Below are positions 11,281 to 23,287 of a DNA stretch of 64,000 nt, in pieces. Where the stretch lies: assembly GCF_943734655.1 (NCBI RefSeq), contig NC_071354.1:47546044-47610043 (forward strand), in the 5' to 3' direction. Position 1 is the stretch's first letter; the number at the start of each line of letters is the position of its first letter. The position numbers and the translations under genes are program-made. This DNA is from Sabethes cyaneus (Eukaryota > Arthropoda > Insecta > Diptera > Culicidae). The notes beneath the pieces were generated by a model. It saw nothing but the letters and a program-made list of their open reading frames with translations. It did not search any database and had not been told where the DNA came from.

Positions 11281-12236
11281 TGTAATGGTAACCTCACTGT
11301 TTTATTCCGCAATTGATACAAATTGCGAGCCAAGTTTTAGCTTACCTGGGGCAGCCACATTACGTTTAACAAGGCAGTATTTTATTCCGAAATGTATCAT
11401 AAGCATGTTTTACTGTAAGTATCATCCTACTTCAAAATATACGTGTTTAAATGCCTTGTAACGTAGATGTGTCTCACATCTCTCACACGGTGACCGGGTG
11501 CCAAAAGACTCAATATTCGTGACGATATCGATCAGTGCAAATCTTGTGATTTTAGTGATTCAGCATGTTTTTTTGGTAAAATAAACTTCAATCAGGGGAT
11601 GGTCTTCGACTCATTTATTTTTAGCCCGATCCTCCTAGACTCCGCTTTCAGTCTGGTGTAGATAAAGTCTGCGATCTGCGAAGCCTAGAAGTTGGCTAGT
11701 TTTGGTGAAATTTTTTTCTTTACAGTACGCAGGATAAGCCTCAGGATCATTCTGAATCCCCACCGCGTCTCGAAGGGACTCTCGAGCGCACGAAACACCT
11801 CAGTCGAACCAATGTAGCTCCGATTAGTCACGCCAGTTTATCAAGAAAACCGTGTTCGAGCATTATGTGCAATAGCTGGTCTCGATCGACTGTATCGCAT
11901 GCTGCTTTGAAATCAATAAAAATGTGACGCGTGGGCACGTTGTACTACCAAGATGGTAAAAATGGTAAATTCTGTCGCATGGTAAAAATTTGTTCCGTAT
12001 CTGCGTGAGCCCCCTGGAAACCCACCTGGTAATTCCCCTGTGAAGCCCTGTGCTATCGGTGACATCCGGCGTAACAGGATTTGGGAGAGTACCTTATAGT
12101 TGCAGCAGTCAAGCCGATCCCCTTTTTTGTAGATGGGACAAACCACTCGAGAAATCGAGTTTTCTTATAAGATAGATTAAAAGGCTCAAAGAGTGACTGT
12201 CAAATATCGTGTTCTAAAGCCATTTTGGGGTTCTTT
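11281..12236 (-). pseudogene. RTE-type LINE fragment, tandem copy 2
   Basis: Second copy of the unit described at 10321. By eye there are only about ten differences (single substitutions such as CTGGAGCAG/CTGGGGCAG and CGCGCCTCG/CGCGTCTCG, plus one single-base indel near 11965). The same dead reverse transcriptase pieces are present. The high identity means that the duplication is recent or that the two copies are allelic haplotypes placed side by side in the assembly. Confidence 0.75.
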
Positions 12237-12767
12237 ACCATTATAACTAATAAGGAAAAAAATATTTTTTTATATTTTCACACAGAAGAACATAATTTTT
12301 CTGATTTCTTCATAAAGCTTTCCACCACCATAAAATATTTCTTCTGAATTGCTTAGAAAACTTGCTTATATTGTCGAAAAAAAGCGTTACCGTGAAGTGA
12401 ACATCTCTTTTTTCCAATTTTTCAACCTCACTGACGCTTCGTTAGAGTTTCTACTGCAATAGAAAATTTTGCAGGAAACTTTCTGCAGATCTGGGTTTTC
12501 CTCGAATTCTGGGGAAAATTTTTTACGATACAATGTATAATAAAAATCACATTGAAGCTCTTTATACGGACTAGAACAAGGCAATTGATTGCACTGCAAT
12601 ACCCACGCTACTCTTTAAATTGCAAAAAAAAAATCGAAATTGAGCTAATGGAACTCGTGAAGTAGCTTGAATCGAATTCAACTAGTTGTCAACATATTGG
12701 CAAATTATTTTTAAAGTTTTTGTCACCCTCCCACCCTCATCCCGAGATGAGATGGTGCGTAATTACA
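12237..12767. other. Unassigned AT-rich sequence
   Basis: About 530 bp between the tandem LINE duplication and the R1 inverted arm. No gene or repeat recognised apart from short A/T runs. GATGAGATGGTGCGTAA at about 12748 also occurs near 7866, which hints at another dispersed repeat. Confidence 0.35.
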
Positions 12768-13880
12768 TCTTCACGCCTTGTCCTGTTCTGTTTGGACACT
12801 ATCAACACCTTTGTTTCAATACTTTCTTCTACCGTCATTGCGTCAATGTTTACTTGAAATTAGAGAGAAAATCGGCTTATAAATAAAATTTGAAATTTTA
12901 CTTGAAGCTGCTTTTAAATTGGAAATGAATTGAACTGAGTTGATATTTTACGCGAAGTAAGATATGATAGTGGACTTGAAATTAGACTGAAGTTGACCTC
13001 TTAAATTAATTTGAGCTTAAATTTGAACTGTAAATTGGACTTGAAATTCAATCGAATTTGGACTATAAATTAGGCCTAAATTAAAATTAGACTTAAAATT
13101 AGATATGAAATTGTTCTAAACTAGGGACTTGAAATCTTATTTGAAATTAGACTCAAATTGAGCTTTAAATTAGACTTGTAATTGGGCTTAAATTGAACCG
13201 GAATTGGACTTTAATGCGTAGTTGAAATTATACGTTAAGTTTTACTTGAAATTGAACTTACCTTGCAACATTAAATTGAACTTGATATTTTGATTCAATA
13301 TTGGCCTTGAATTTAGATTAATTTATGCTTGAAGTTTGGTTGCAATTTGAACTGGAAATTAGAGGATTCGAGTTTGAACTTGAAATTGGACCAAAAATTT
13401 AACTATAGATTAATTTTGGAAATGAACTTGAAATTGGACTATAGTGAGGATAGAAATTGGAATTGGAATTGGATATGAAATAATAGTTTACTAGGTATAA
13501 TATTTTACTTCAAATTAGACATGAAATCAAACGGAAAATAAAATTTTAAATGTACAAATCCTTAGAATTGGACTTGAAATTGGAGTTGAAATTAGAAAGG
13601 AAATCGGACATAAAAGTGGAATTAAAACTGGACTTAGACTAACCTCGTATTTTTGTCTTGACCTTTGTAATGAGGTCAGGCATTAAACTAACTTTTTTTT
13701 AAGTTTTCTATAGCGCTACTTTTTGCAATCGATGGAGGGAACGGAAGCAAAAAATAATGAAGAAAAGATTTTGATACTATCTCAAGGGAGATAAGACGTG
13801 AAGGGGAAAGAGCGGAAAATTGGGTAAGGCAGGGTCATTGAAGCAACGCTTATAAAGTTTGTATAACGTTCCTGTTTTCC
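12768..13880. repeat. R1 inverted arms flanking a minisatellite
   Basis: The left arm (12768-12848, reversed R1 core: GACACTATCAACACCTTTG) and the right arm (13648-13880, forward R1 core) face each other across a degenerate minisatellite at about 12868-13640. The minisatellite unit is about 12 bp, ACTTGAAATTGG with many variants. It is the reverse complement of the unit in the arrays at 24.8 kb and 55.8-58.2 kb. The arrangement suggests a non-autonomous element with an internal minisatellite, but target duplications were not found. Confidence 0.6.
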
Positions 13881-14083
13881 TGCATCTTTTTGTACGCAAT
13901 TACTTTACTTACTCGCAATATCGAGCCAACAAATTAAATTTTCCGGACTTTCGGGCTACACGGGCTTTTTTGTTTTGAAATAAATCTTTTTATCGGAGCC
14001 AAAAGAACTCGATATTCCTTAACATTTACCAACCAGTTTCGCAGCTTTTCTCTCAAAAACGCTTCTTCCACAGTCTTGTAACG

Positions 14084-14600
14084 GGCGACTACTAAAATAT
14101 TGGAATTCGAGGCCCGTATGCACAACACCAAACAAGCTCCGAGAGAATTGAGAGTGTGTATGTGTTAGCTTTCTGTCTCCCCTCTCTGACAGTATTTTTG
14201 TTTTGTTCATGCTTGCCGAGTTTTGATCAAAATGGCGTCAAAACAAGAAGCATTTCGCGAGTGCGTTATACACTTCTACGAACTGCATAAAGATCTCGGT
14301 AAAAAGTATACGGTACAATATTTTGAAAGCAAAAATGTTGCGGCTTCGACTATTTGCCATATCTTAAGATCCACAACAACTACTCGCAAGCAAGTTAGGG
14401 AAAGACCAATCCAAATTATGGACGCAAAAGGACTTCATTCTCTTTTTAGTGCCTTCAGCAACAAGGATTCCGTGAGCCAGCGCAAAAAATTGCAACTCTT
14501 CCCACCAGTACAACTGCAAAACATTGAAAAGAGTCGGAATATAGAGCCGAAAGAAGATAAGAGCCCCGCAATGCACTGAGAGACACGCTGGAATTCCGAC
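14084..14600 (+). pseudogene. DD37E-like mariner transposase, N-terminal fragment
   Basis: An open frame begins MIKMASKQEAFREC at 14223 and continues VIHFYELHKDLGKKYTV, STICHILR and SVSQRKK. This is the N-terminal helix-turn-helix DNA-binding region of ITmD37E-type mosquito mariners. After QRKK the frame shifts: the expected KILKKxGI...RKKIRAP appears in another frame (TLKRVGI, SRKKIRAP), and then a stop follows. The catalytic DDE domain is absent, since a SINE begins about 30 bp downstream. The upstream 140 bp matches 7585-7690 and is probably transposon 5' untranslated sequence. It is a truncated fossil with no function expected. Confidence 0.75.
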
Positions 14601-14632
14601 GCTGGAATTCCGATGCCGCTGGTTGATAAAAA

Positions 14633-14828
14633 CCGTCCAGTTAGCTTCGAGGTACGATGCTAGTCTAACAAGCCAGTCGTCGTATGTTCGAGTCTTGGCT
14701 AGATAGAGTCAGTAGGATCCTTACACTGGCCCCGTAATTTTCCTGTACTCTAACAGCCGGTTGCGAAGTCTGTCGATAAAGAAGGGTAACGTCTGATGAC
14801 GGTTTAAGCCCACGACTTTGCTTTGCTT
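14633..14828 (+). mobile_element. tRNA-derived SINE, copy 2
   Basis: The head TTAGCTTCGAGGTACGATGC is followed by the B-box-like GTTCGAGTCTTGG. The body carries CCCCGTAATTTTCCTGTAC, TCTAACAGCCGG, GCGAAGTCTGTCGATAAA and the tail CGACTTTGCTTTGC. It aligns throughout with the copies at 595 and 37612, which fixes the ends to within about 10 bp. Inserted directly after the broken transposase fragment. Confidence 0.75.
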
Positions 14829-17800
14829 GATTGCCCGTCATCAAACGGAAGCTTGGATGATCTCGTGATAATGAAATCGATTTTTCACTTTTGCTCTGTG
14901 TACGGTGACCTTAATAGCAATAATTATAATTAATAGTAAGTTTGAGAACGCATCATCTTGTTTCAGTACATCCAGCGTCCCGTCTAAGCATCTGAGATCT
15001 CATTCACTGTTCGTACGCATGATTTTGATTCCTCCAATCCAACGTTATTCGAGTCAGCATAATTAATGTCGTCGGAAGATCATATTCGTATTATTATTGC
15101 GGAATTTTCATCTTTTTAGAGTCCAACGCAAAAATTATTAGCGTGACTATGTTCTGCGAGTCCCACCCACGCTTGCAATTTAGCCATTTGAACCATTTCG
15201 TCATAGCCTCCCCAGTGTACCTCTGCTTACTTGAAAAGCATATTATCAATGTATTTGGTAAGTACAGGATAATTATTCCTAAAATTTGAATTTGCGAGGG
15301 ATTCGTAAAATTGCGGCAAGGCAGAATATCTGCCACAGCTCATTTCGTTTAAATGAATCATACGCCGCCTTGAAATCCTCAAATAAATGATGAGCCTGTA
15401 AAGATTCAACTCGAAAAATGGGAGAAAACTTTAATTCTACTGCACGATTTAATGAACTTTTCTCCTAATTTCCTCCTTGACCCGAGAATTCCACTAAGAA
15501 GCTTGATTATTTTGTGGAATAGTTGTGGCAGTATGGAATAGTCGGAAATAGTGTTAAGAAAGCGACCAAATTCTTTTAACCTACTTTATTAAATTCCACA
15601 AAATTATTTACCTTTAACCTTCTTTCTTAAAAAAACAAACGTTCAAACCTAGTAAGTAAGCGGGTGAAATGGCAGCTTCGCCTAGTATCCCGTAATTTGA
15701 ACGGTTGCAAATACGGCGTCCTGGTTATTACCTGCAAAGAGAAGAAAAAAATGCACCGTAAGTTATTATACGTGAATACGCGCATAACGTGGCTTAATTT
15801 AGATTTCAACCTGCAGCAAACGTCCGACCGTCGCGTCTGAATGCAGTAGCGCGGCGGCGGCAGCCGTCATTTCGGTGTGCAGTACCTACCTACGTAGGTA
15901 CGAAAAAGTAGCACTTCAAACGCAACCAGATTGCATTGAATTTTTCCGACATTATGCTGCGGCATGCAAGATTAATGCAAAAATCTATATGCAGAAGCCG
16001 TCGGTTTGTGAACGAATCAACGGACGGTTAAACGGCAATTAAAACAGCTTTTTGATTTGTGAAAGACTTCTTTTTCTTTCACTATTACATTACCAGCACA
16101 GTTCACTACCAAAATTACGCGAATTATTCAGCATTCAAGTCGCAAAGTAACACCATTTCAACAAGCTGCGATTTTGGGTGTGGCGGATGACCGTGCTGGA
16201 CCTTACTGTTGTCATGTCTGCGCAGTATATAGGTATATACTATAGCCGAAATGCATTTCGGCGGCCCATTGGGTCATAAAATTGCGCTCGCTGGGTGGCG
16301 GCCGCATTGTGTGAGCCGGCCAGGCCGCGCGCGCGGCGTGGGAGCAAGCTGACACTCCGAAAGGTGGTCAACAAGTTGGCGCGTAACCACGATAGCCATT
16401 TCTCGGACACGCTCTGCTCCGTGCTTATGTTATGACCCAATTTGGAAGCGGTAGGATTTATGCAAGCGAGTGGGAATGCGAAAGCACATTACTGTTTAGA
16501 TGCGGTATTTTATTTTATTTTTTTGGGACTGACATAGCACCAGCTGTAGGTACGTACGTACCTACTGGCTGTGGCTGGTTAGAGCGACCGCTTGATAGCT
16601 TTGTTGTGTAACTATTTCTATTTATCGTACTTTGCCCTAGCAGTAGTGATGGATAGCTGTCGGAGATGTCTTTTAGCTAAGCAATTTATCAGCGTAATGA
16701 TCAATTACGAGCAATTACGAGTCTAGACGAGGGATGACGATCCTGCTGGTATGTATCGAAAAGTGAGATTTGAATGCAAACTTGATGAGCTTTCCTACTG
16801 ACAGGAATTATCCAACAGAAGCTTTTAATTAAAAATTAATCACAATTCGGACAATCTACAACCGGCTGCCTTTCACAGTGCCGACTAGGGCGCCGCAGGG
16901 CAGTAATTAATTTCCATTGAGCAGCTAAAATCAACAACGGTTAGTAGTTTACAGCTCAGTTTAACACCTACACGCACCTTTACACGGTCCGCTGGTTGAG
17001 ATGGGCACACCTATCGTCGCGCCTATCCCCTGCGTTACCACCACGCACTCCACCGTATCTATAAGTTATTCAGTTCAGGTCACGTGTGTAGCCCTTACTC
17101 ATTGTTGTCAATTCCAGACAGTCAGTGACTGCTCCCTTCGGTCTGCTTTCATTTCAACAAGGGAGTTCACCGCTAATTTTATGCAAATGGAATGGAAAAG
17201 TCTGTCTAAATGGCCTAGTTTTCGGATCTTATTTTACGGAATTTTCAATGGTTTTCCACTCTCGCGCAAGCTTAATCGATTCGCAGTGCCTCCGCCGAGC
17301 CATCGTTGAAGCGTGTTGCTGAAGATATTGTTCGATTGTGCTTCCTTCCTCCGCTTCGCTCCCTCTGTGCTTCCACCACCATAATAGGTGCAACTAATCT
17401 GCCAGCAAAACAAAGGTAAACTTCAATTCGAGCACTTTCAAGCCTCCAATCAACTGCTAGGTACGCGGCCAGGCAGGCTCAGCTATTTTGTAAACAAAAT
17501 AAAAGAAACAATTTCACGACCATTTAGGCACCATTATTGTGTCCAACGACCGACGCTTGATGGACGTGTGCTGGTGACGCGGCCGCCGCCACCCCTTTCC
17601 GTGCTGTGGCCCGTGAGCTATGCACTTCGATTGCGCTAACGGGGCAAGAAGTCGGTGGGGGGCGATGTGGCAGCGGGGCACAGCAACGGTTCAGAGAATT
17701 GCGTGAGAGTGATTAAAAGCGGCATGCATTTTGTAATCGTTGCCGGTATGCGTGGTGTTGTGAAATGGTAATTGTCGCCGGGAGCTGTAGATTCAGCGGC

Positions 17801-18345
17801 CAGCGATTGAATTACGGTGGTAAAAAGATTCTTGATAATGGCCGGTCATGCGCCGTTCGTAGTTGTTAGCCATAATTTCGGAACGAAAAATAATATTGAA
17901 GTGAAATTTTGTGCAACAATAATTTAATTTATAATTTATAATAATTGTACAATGATAATTCTCGTCTTGGAAGTAGTTTGACCGAAAATCAAGAAAGTTC
18001 GATCAAAAAAAAAGTAGTTTTCCTGGTACTTTTTTGATAAATTGATATTTCTCACTTGCATGACTGGAAACTGGCTAACTGAAAATATTGATTTTATATT
18101 ATACAGAACAGAAAATCCGTGTCCGTAAACTTTATAGTGCATAACATACATTTTCATCAAATTTCTTCCAAAATAAATAAAGTTGATTGCCTTTTTCTAC
18201 CAATTTAAAGCTCTGATCCCTTTCTACAATCCATTCTAAGACGTGGCACGCTTATTTCTTTTAGTTCCGTTACAATTTAATTTTAAATGTATCGTGTTGA
18301 GTGTTGAATTAGTTTCCGAAAACTGTACGAATTGATACATCACGC
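14829..18345. other. Unassigned, partly GC-rich sequence
   Basis: No gene recognised on either strand; frames are below about 100 codons. The sequence from about 15830 to 17800 is GC-richer and non-repetitive. It has small palindromes such as TACCTACCTACGTAGGTA near 15885 and GTACGTACGTAC near 16552. It is a candidate for host regulatory or untranslated sequence, with no specific evidence. Confidence 0.4.
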
Positions 18346-18945
18346 ATAGCACACTAGACCATCGCGTGCGATGGATACGGTGTGCCGCGAATGGAAAACA
18401 ACAGCAAAACAGACTTCTCGGATCTCTCTAGGACGTGTCAGAATACGATTGCCGCATCGAAATGAATACTCCCGGAAGAATTCGCGGACTTTTTCTATGG
18501 CTTCACTAATTGTATAGCAACGACAGTCCAGCAGGCGTATGGTTGTAGAAATTGCGACCGTCGGATACCTAACGCAAGCAAGTAAACACAAACTCAGAAG
18601 TGCTCGTTTCTTTTCACAATGATTTTAATTCAGGGACTTTTACGACAACGCACCGTCGCCTCTGAGAAGAAACGTGATTTTCGACGAGACTTCGGCGTCA
18701 GCGATTGCAAATGAAATTTTGCGGATCGTGGGAAATGATCCCAAGGCAAGTTGCAGCAAAGCCTCGTGCCACACTGGAAAGCGTGGAGTGTACTGACCGG
18801 ATAAATGCGCATCCTTTCCACACTACAGGATTATGCAAGCAATAGTGGAGGTGAACCCTTATTTTTAAAAAAGATTGTTGTTGCTGTTGTTGTTTTTCGT
18901 ACGTGTCAGACCGTATCCGTCGTGTGCGATGATCTAGTGTGCTAT
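18346..18945. mobile_element. Non-autonomous TIR element, 600 bp
   Basis: Terminal inverted repeats of about 37 bp. Left: ATAGCACACTAGACCATCGC, then GTGCGATGGATACGG. Right, reverse-complemented: ATAGCACACTAGATCATCGC, then ACACGACGGATACGG. No transposase is recognisable inside and no clear target duplication was found, so the superfamily is unassigned. The right terminus lies beside the T-rich minisatellite that starts at about 18960. Confidence 0.75.
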
Positions 18946-19978
18946 TCGAGATGACATCTGCCTTTAAAACATCTTAAGCTTTCTTTTTATCTCTTTACAG
19001 CGATTTGTTGTTTTTTATTGCATTGTTGGTTGCTCTTAATGTGACTTTTTGTTCTCATTTGCCGTTTGTTTTGGTATTTCTTTATTTGGTCTCCGTTTTG
19101 CTGTCGTTTAATCGTCTCTGTTTTTAGTCTTTTCATTGGTTTTTTATATCTCTTAACATTTTTGTCATTTTTTTGGCGTTTTCTCGGCGTCTCTTCATGG
19201 TATTTTTGTCATCTTTCGTCTTTTATTTTCTTTTATTAACTTTTGGCCTACCCGTCATCACCCCTTTTTGGTCATCTTTTCATCACCTTTGTTGTCTATT
19301 TGCTGTCTTTTCGTCGTTCGAATGCTGTTTTTTCGATATCTTTTTGCTATTTTTTTGCATCGCGCATTCGCCATATCATTGTTATCTCTCTACCGAAGTT
19401 TTGACGTCTTTTCGAAAAAGCGCCATGCTTTTCGCCATCTTTACTGCATATTTTTGTCGTCTGTTAGTCATTTGTTGACCACCGTTTTTGCATTTTTTGA
19501 CGTGTCTTTTCAACGGCGTTTTACTATTTTTGTAGTCTTTTCTGTTGTTGTTACGACACCTTCTTTTTGACATCATCATTTTGTCAATTTTTTTTCGTGT
19601 TTTTTTGTCATCTTTCCATCGTTTTATGTTCTCGTTTTTGCTGTCTTTCCATCACCTTCTCTGTCGTCCTAAAATTGCTACAATAAACGATCATCAAGTC
19701 ACAGTGACCTTTTAATCGAACACCGTTCTGGCATTTAAAAAGACAACCAAAATGTTGTTTTTTAACTGTCGGTTTCGTCGTTCTTGCATCCTATATTGCC
19801 TACAGTCTTGCAGTCCTGTATTTGTTAAATTTTTTACATATTTTGTCGCTTTTTGATTTTTTGTCGTTTCTCATAGCGTTTTCTGTACTTGTCGAATTTT
19901 TGTTGATGACTTTTGACCCTTTTTGTCGTTTTTTTGCGTCCTTTCACTGTTATTTTGCTGCCGGCTTTTTGTCATATA

Positions 19979-20425
19979 CAGTTCGAACTACATTATTCGG
20001 GGATTCGATTAACCGGGGATTCGATTAACCGGGGATTCGATTATACGGGGATTCGACAATCCGGGTTTTTAGACTCGATTATCCGGGTGAAAAAAAAAAC
20101 ATTTTTTTAAAATTTTTTTTTCAAACACAAATGTCATAGTTTTCACGTTAGATAATGACTTTAGCATGACAAATACTGATTCACCTCCCTAAAGCTATAA
20201 AATTCCTTTCCTATATATTTTTATCAGGAAGTAATGCAGATAATGGAATCAATTTTTTTAATTTTTATTTAAATTGTTGCGTAGTATGATTTATAATTCA
20301 TCATCATCATCATCATCAACGTCAAAATAATCATCATCCTCAACAAAATCATCATCATCATCAAAATCATCAAAGTCACCATCATGATCATCATCATCAT
20401 CATCATCATGATAATCATCATTATC

Positions 20426-20492
<67 letters not shown>

Positions 20493-20969
20493 TTATCATT
20501 ATCATTATCAAAATAGTCATCATCAACAAATTCATCAACATCAAACTGATCATCATCATGACAAATATCATCATCAGCAAAATCATCATTTTATCAAAAT
20601 CATCATCGCCATCATCACAATCAACCATCATCATCATCAGTGAAAAAATCGAAGAACGGAATTTTCTAACTGCAGGGTAAATTATTCAATAATAGAAAAC
20701 ATTTATCATACCTTAAAGTAAAAAAAACACGGCATACAAAAAATATTAGCACCAAAAATAAAATTCATCAGAGAAAAAAATCTTAAGAAAGGAATTTTCT
20801 AACTTTAGGGGAGATTAATCAATACTAGAAATAGTTTTATGACACCTACAAGTCAAAACACATGATCCTCAAAAAAATTTTAGTATCAAAAATATGACTC
20901 GATTATCCGGGTGATTCGGTTATTCGGGCTGAAAATAAAAGTAAACACCCGGTAATCGAGTCCGGGCTG
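19979..20969. mobile_element. Pogo-like non-autonomous element, 991 bp
   Basis: It starts CAGTTCGAACTACATTATTC and ends, reverse-complemented, CAGCCCGGACTCGATTACCG. It is flanked by TA on both sides (19977-19978 and 20970-20971), as expected for pogo/Tigger-type Tc1/mariner elements with CAG...CTG ends. Subterminal blocks repeat GGGGATTCGATTAACC four times on the left (about 19999-20063) and ACTCGATTATCCGGGTGA-like words on both sides. The interior holds an (ATC)n array and A/T-rich sequence; no transposase remains. Confidence 0.8.
20299..20640. repeat. (ATC)n microsatellite inside the pogo-like element
   Basis: About 340 bp of TCA/ATC triplets with AAA interruptions. The poly-isoleucine and poly-methionine frames here are by-products of the triplet repeat. 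Confidence 0.95.
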
Positions 20970-21180
20970 TATTCCTAATTTTATTCGTCTTTTTTCTCAT
21001 GTTTTCATCGTATTTTTATATTATTTCCGTCGTCTGTTCTTCGTTTCTCGAACTCCACATTTTTTGACATATTTGTTTTGTTTTGTTGATGTATCGGCGT
21101 CTTTTCGTTGTCATTTTGTCGATTTTTTGTTGTCATCTTTTTATTGCCGTTGTCTTTTCGTCATCTTTTTACGTCGTTTT

Positions 21181-22033
21181 AGGCCATAACAAATATTTTT
21201 TAAAGTTTTTGTGAAACCCGAAGTTATTCTAGCTTATATATAGCCAGTGCTGTTAATATTCACCAGCATAGCGTTCAAACTTCTGGATTATCAGTCTACC
21301 TTGCATTGAAAATCTGCTTGCTTTGATCAAACGTACATAATAACTAAATGCAGCAAGCATGAACTTCATGCACGAGAATATACAATATCAGCGCCCTGTG
21401 ATATTGTAACAAACTGATATTCACGTTTGAGCAGTGAAAATCAATAAAAAAAATTTATGTGGTTATTTAGCATCTATTGCGTTCAGCTGTTGGACATAAG
21501 ATTTTTCTTTTCATTTACTGCATTTAAAATTGTTTTTTTCCTGAAGTGAATATCACCTTGTGGATTTGAAAATCACTTTCTCCTGTTCTATTTTCACGAT
21601 ATATTGAACTTGTATACTACGATGAAAATCACTGTGCAGTTGTACATACGAAACTCAGAGGCATAAAAAACAATGTATGCTAAGAAAAAAGATTTTCTGT
21701 TTTGTTTGAAATTCGGTGATAATTAAAGGCCCTGTATATAGCTATATATACGTTGTTATTTTCTATGCAAAAATCTTCCAAAATAAAGTCAAAATCGACA
21801 AAAAAATTTTTACCGGTTTTTGGAAGCTACATTATTTGTACTTCCATTTTTGTTTCGTGCAAGAAGCGTTAACGTACACTCTTTTTTCGAGGTCTTTAGG
21901 CTATAAAACCCACAGATATTTGATTTTATACAAAAAATTCACTCAAGTTTAACAAAAAAAATTTTTGGTCCCCGATTTTTAGAGCCAATTTTAAAGGGCG
22001 GACAGAAACTTTAAACGTAATTTGCAATGGCCT
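21181..22033. mobile_element. AGGCCAT-TIR element, 853 bp
   Basis: The left end AGGCCATAACAAAT...TTTAAAGTTTTTGTG and the reverse-complemented right end AGGCCATTGCAAAT...TTTAAAGTTTCTGTC form inverted repeats of about 35 bp. The right half carries a block reading, on the minus strand, TCTGTGGGTTTTATAGCCT then GTTAACGCTTCTTGCA. Related blocks occur at 56464-56808 and at 63695 to the window end. No transposase recognised; the superfamily is not assigned. Inserted in the T-rich minisatellite. Confidence 0.75.
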
Positions 22034-23287
22034 TATTTGTTTACAGGACAATAAAGATGTTGTCTTTATTATTGCCACTTCATCCTTTTTTCGTTGTCTT
22101 TCTATATTCTCACAGTCCTTTTGGTGTGTTTTGTTACCATTTAACGCTTTTGTGTCGTTTTTTTGTATTTGTTGTCGCTGTTTTGGCGCCTTTTCGTCAT
22201 ATTGTTATTTTTGCAACATTTTTCGACGTGTTTTGTCAATTTTTTGCTGCATTTACTTCGTAGCCGTTGTCTCTTTGTTATTTTTATGTCGTATTTTTGT
22301 TGTCGTTTTTCTTATCGTTATCGGTTCATTTTTTGACGTCTGCTTTTAGCATGTTTTGTTACCGGCTTTTTGTTGCTGTTTCGGTGTCTTCGTCGGCATT
22401 GGGTAGTCTTACTGTCGTATATTCGTCATCTTTTCGTTGTCTGCTTTGCTTGTTTTGCCTTGTTTTTTATGCTTTTTAAACTTGTTTTGTCGTATTTTTT
22501 TGTCGCTGTTTTGGTGTCTTCGAATTTCTTCATCCCATTCATCGTCTTTTTGACATCTCTTTGTCGTTTTTGTCGTATTTGTCATTTTTGTCGTGTTTTT
22601 TTTTTTGTTATTTTTATTGCTGCTCTAGCGTCTTTCCATTGTATTTTCACCACCTTTACATCGTTTCTTTGTCTCTTTTCAGCAATTTATCATATTTTTT
22701 GTCGTTTATGGCGTCTTTAGCGGTTTTGACTGATCGCTTTTTTGTCAGCTTCCGTCATTTTTCAATGACCTCTTCGTCAGTTTATCATCACCTTTTCGTC
22801 ATGTTTCCGTTGTCTTTTTGCCGCCTCATCGGCGTCTTTTTGTCGCCCTTTTGCTGTCTTTTTGTCATTTTATTGCTGGCTTTTTCTCGCATGTCATGTC
22901 ATGTGTCTCATGTCTTTTTGTCGCATTTTTTGTTCTGGCGTTATTTCGTCGTCATTTTGTGTTTTTTTTCTTCGTTTTTATCATTTTGTCATAATCGTCG
23001 TTTCATATTTTTTGTCTTTTTTTTTCATTTTTTCGTCACTTTTTTCCATGTTGCATGCTTTGTTGCCTTTCTGTAGTTGTGTTGGCGTCTTTTCATCGTA
23101 TTTTTGTGTTATTTCCGACGTATTATCACCGTCTTTCACCGCATTGTTGTCAACTTTTTATCGTATTTGCACTTTCCTTTCATCACTTTTTTGTCATCTT
23201 TTCACCGCATTTTCGTCGTCTTTTCTTCGTATTTAGTCATTATCTTTCCACCGTTTTTTTTTTGTTTTCTGAAGGCTTACATATTCA

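Larger units (their letters stand above)
18960..23270. repeat. Degenerate T-rich minisatellite, split by two insertions
   Basis: Blocks at 18960-19978, 20970-21180 and 22034-23270 share a degenerate unit of about 10-16 bp, roughly TTTTTGTCGTCTTTTCRTCG. Open frames rich in phenylalanine, serine and cysteine (up to 171 codons at 22561-23076) arise from the composition and are not credible genes. Removing the elements at 19979-20969 and 21181-22033 leaves one array of about 2.5 kb. Confidence 0.75.

Noticed and set aside
20269..20680. Poly-Met and poly-Ile frames
   Set aside because: Product of the (ATC)n microsatellite.
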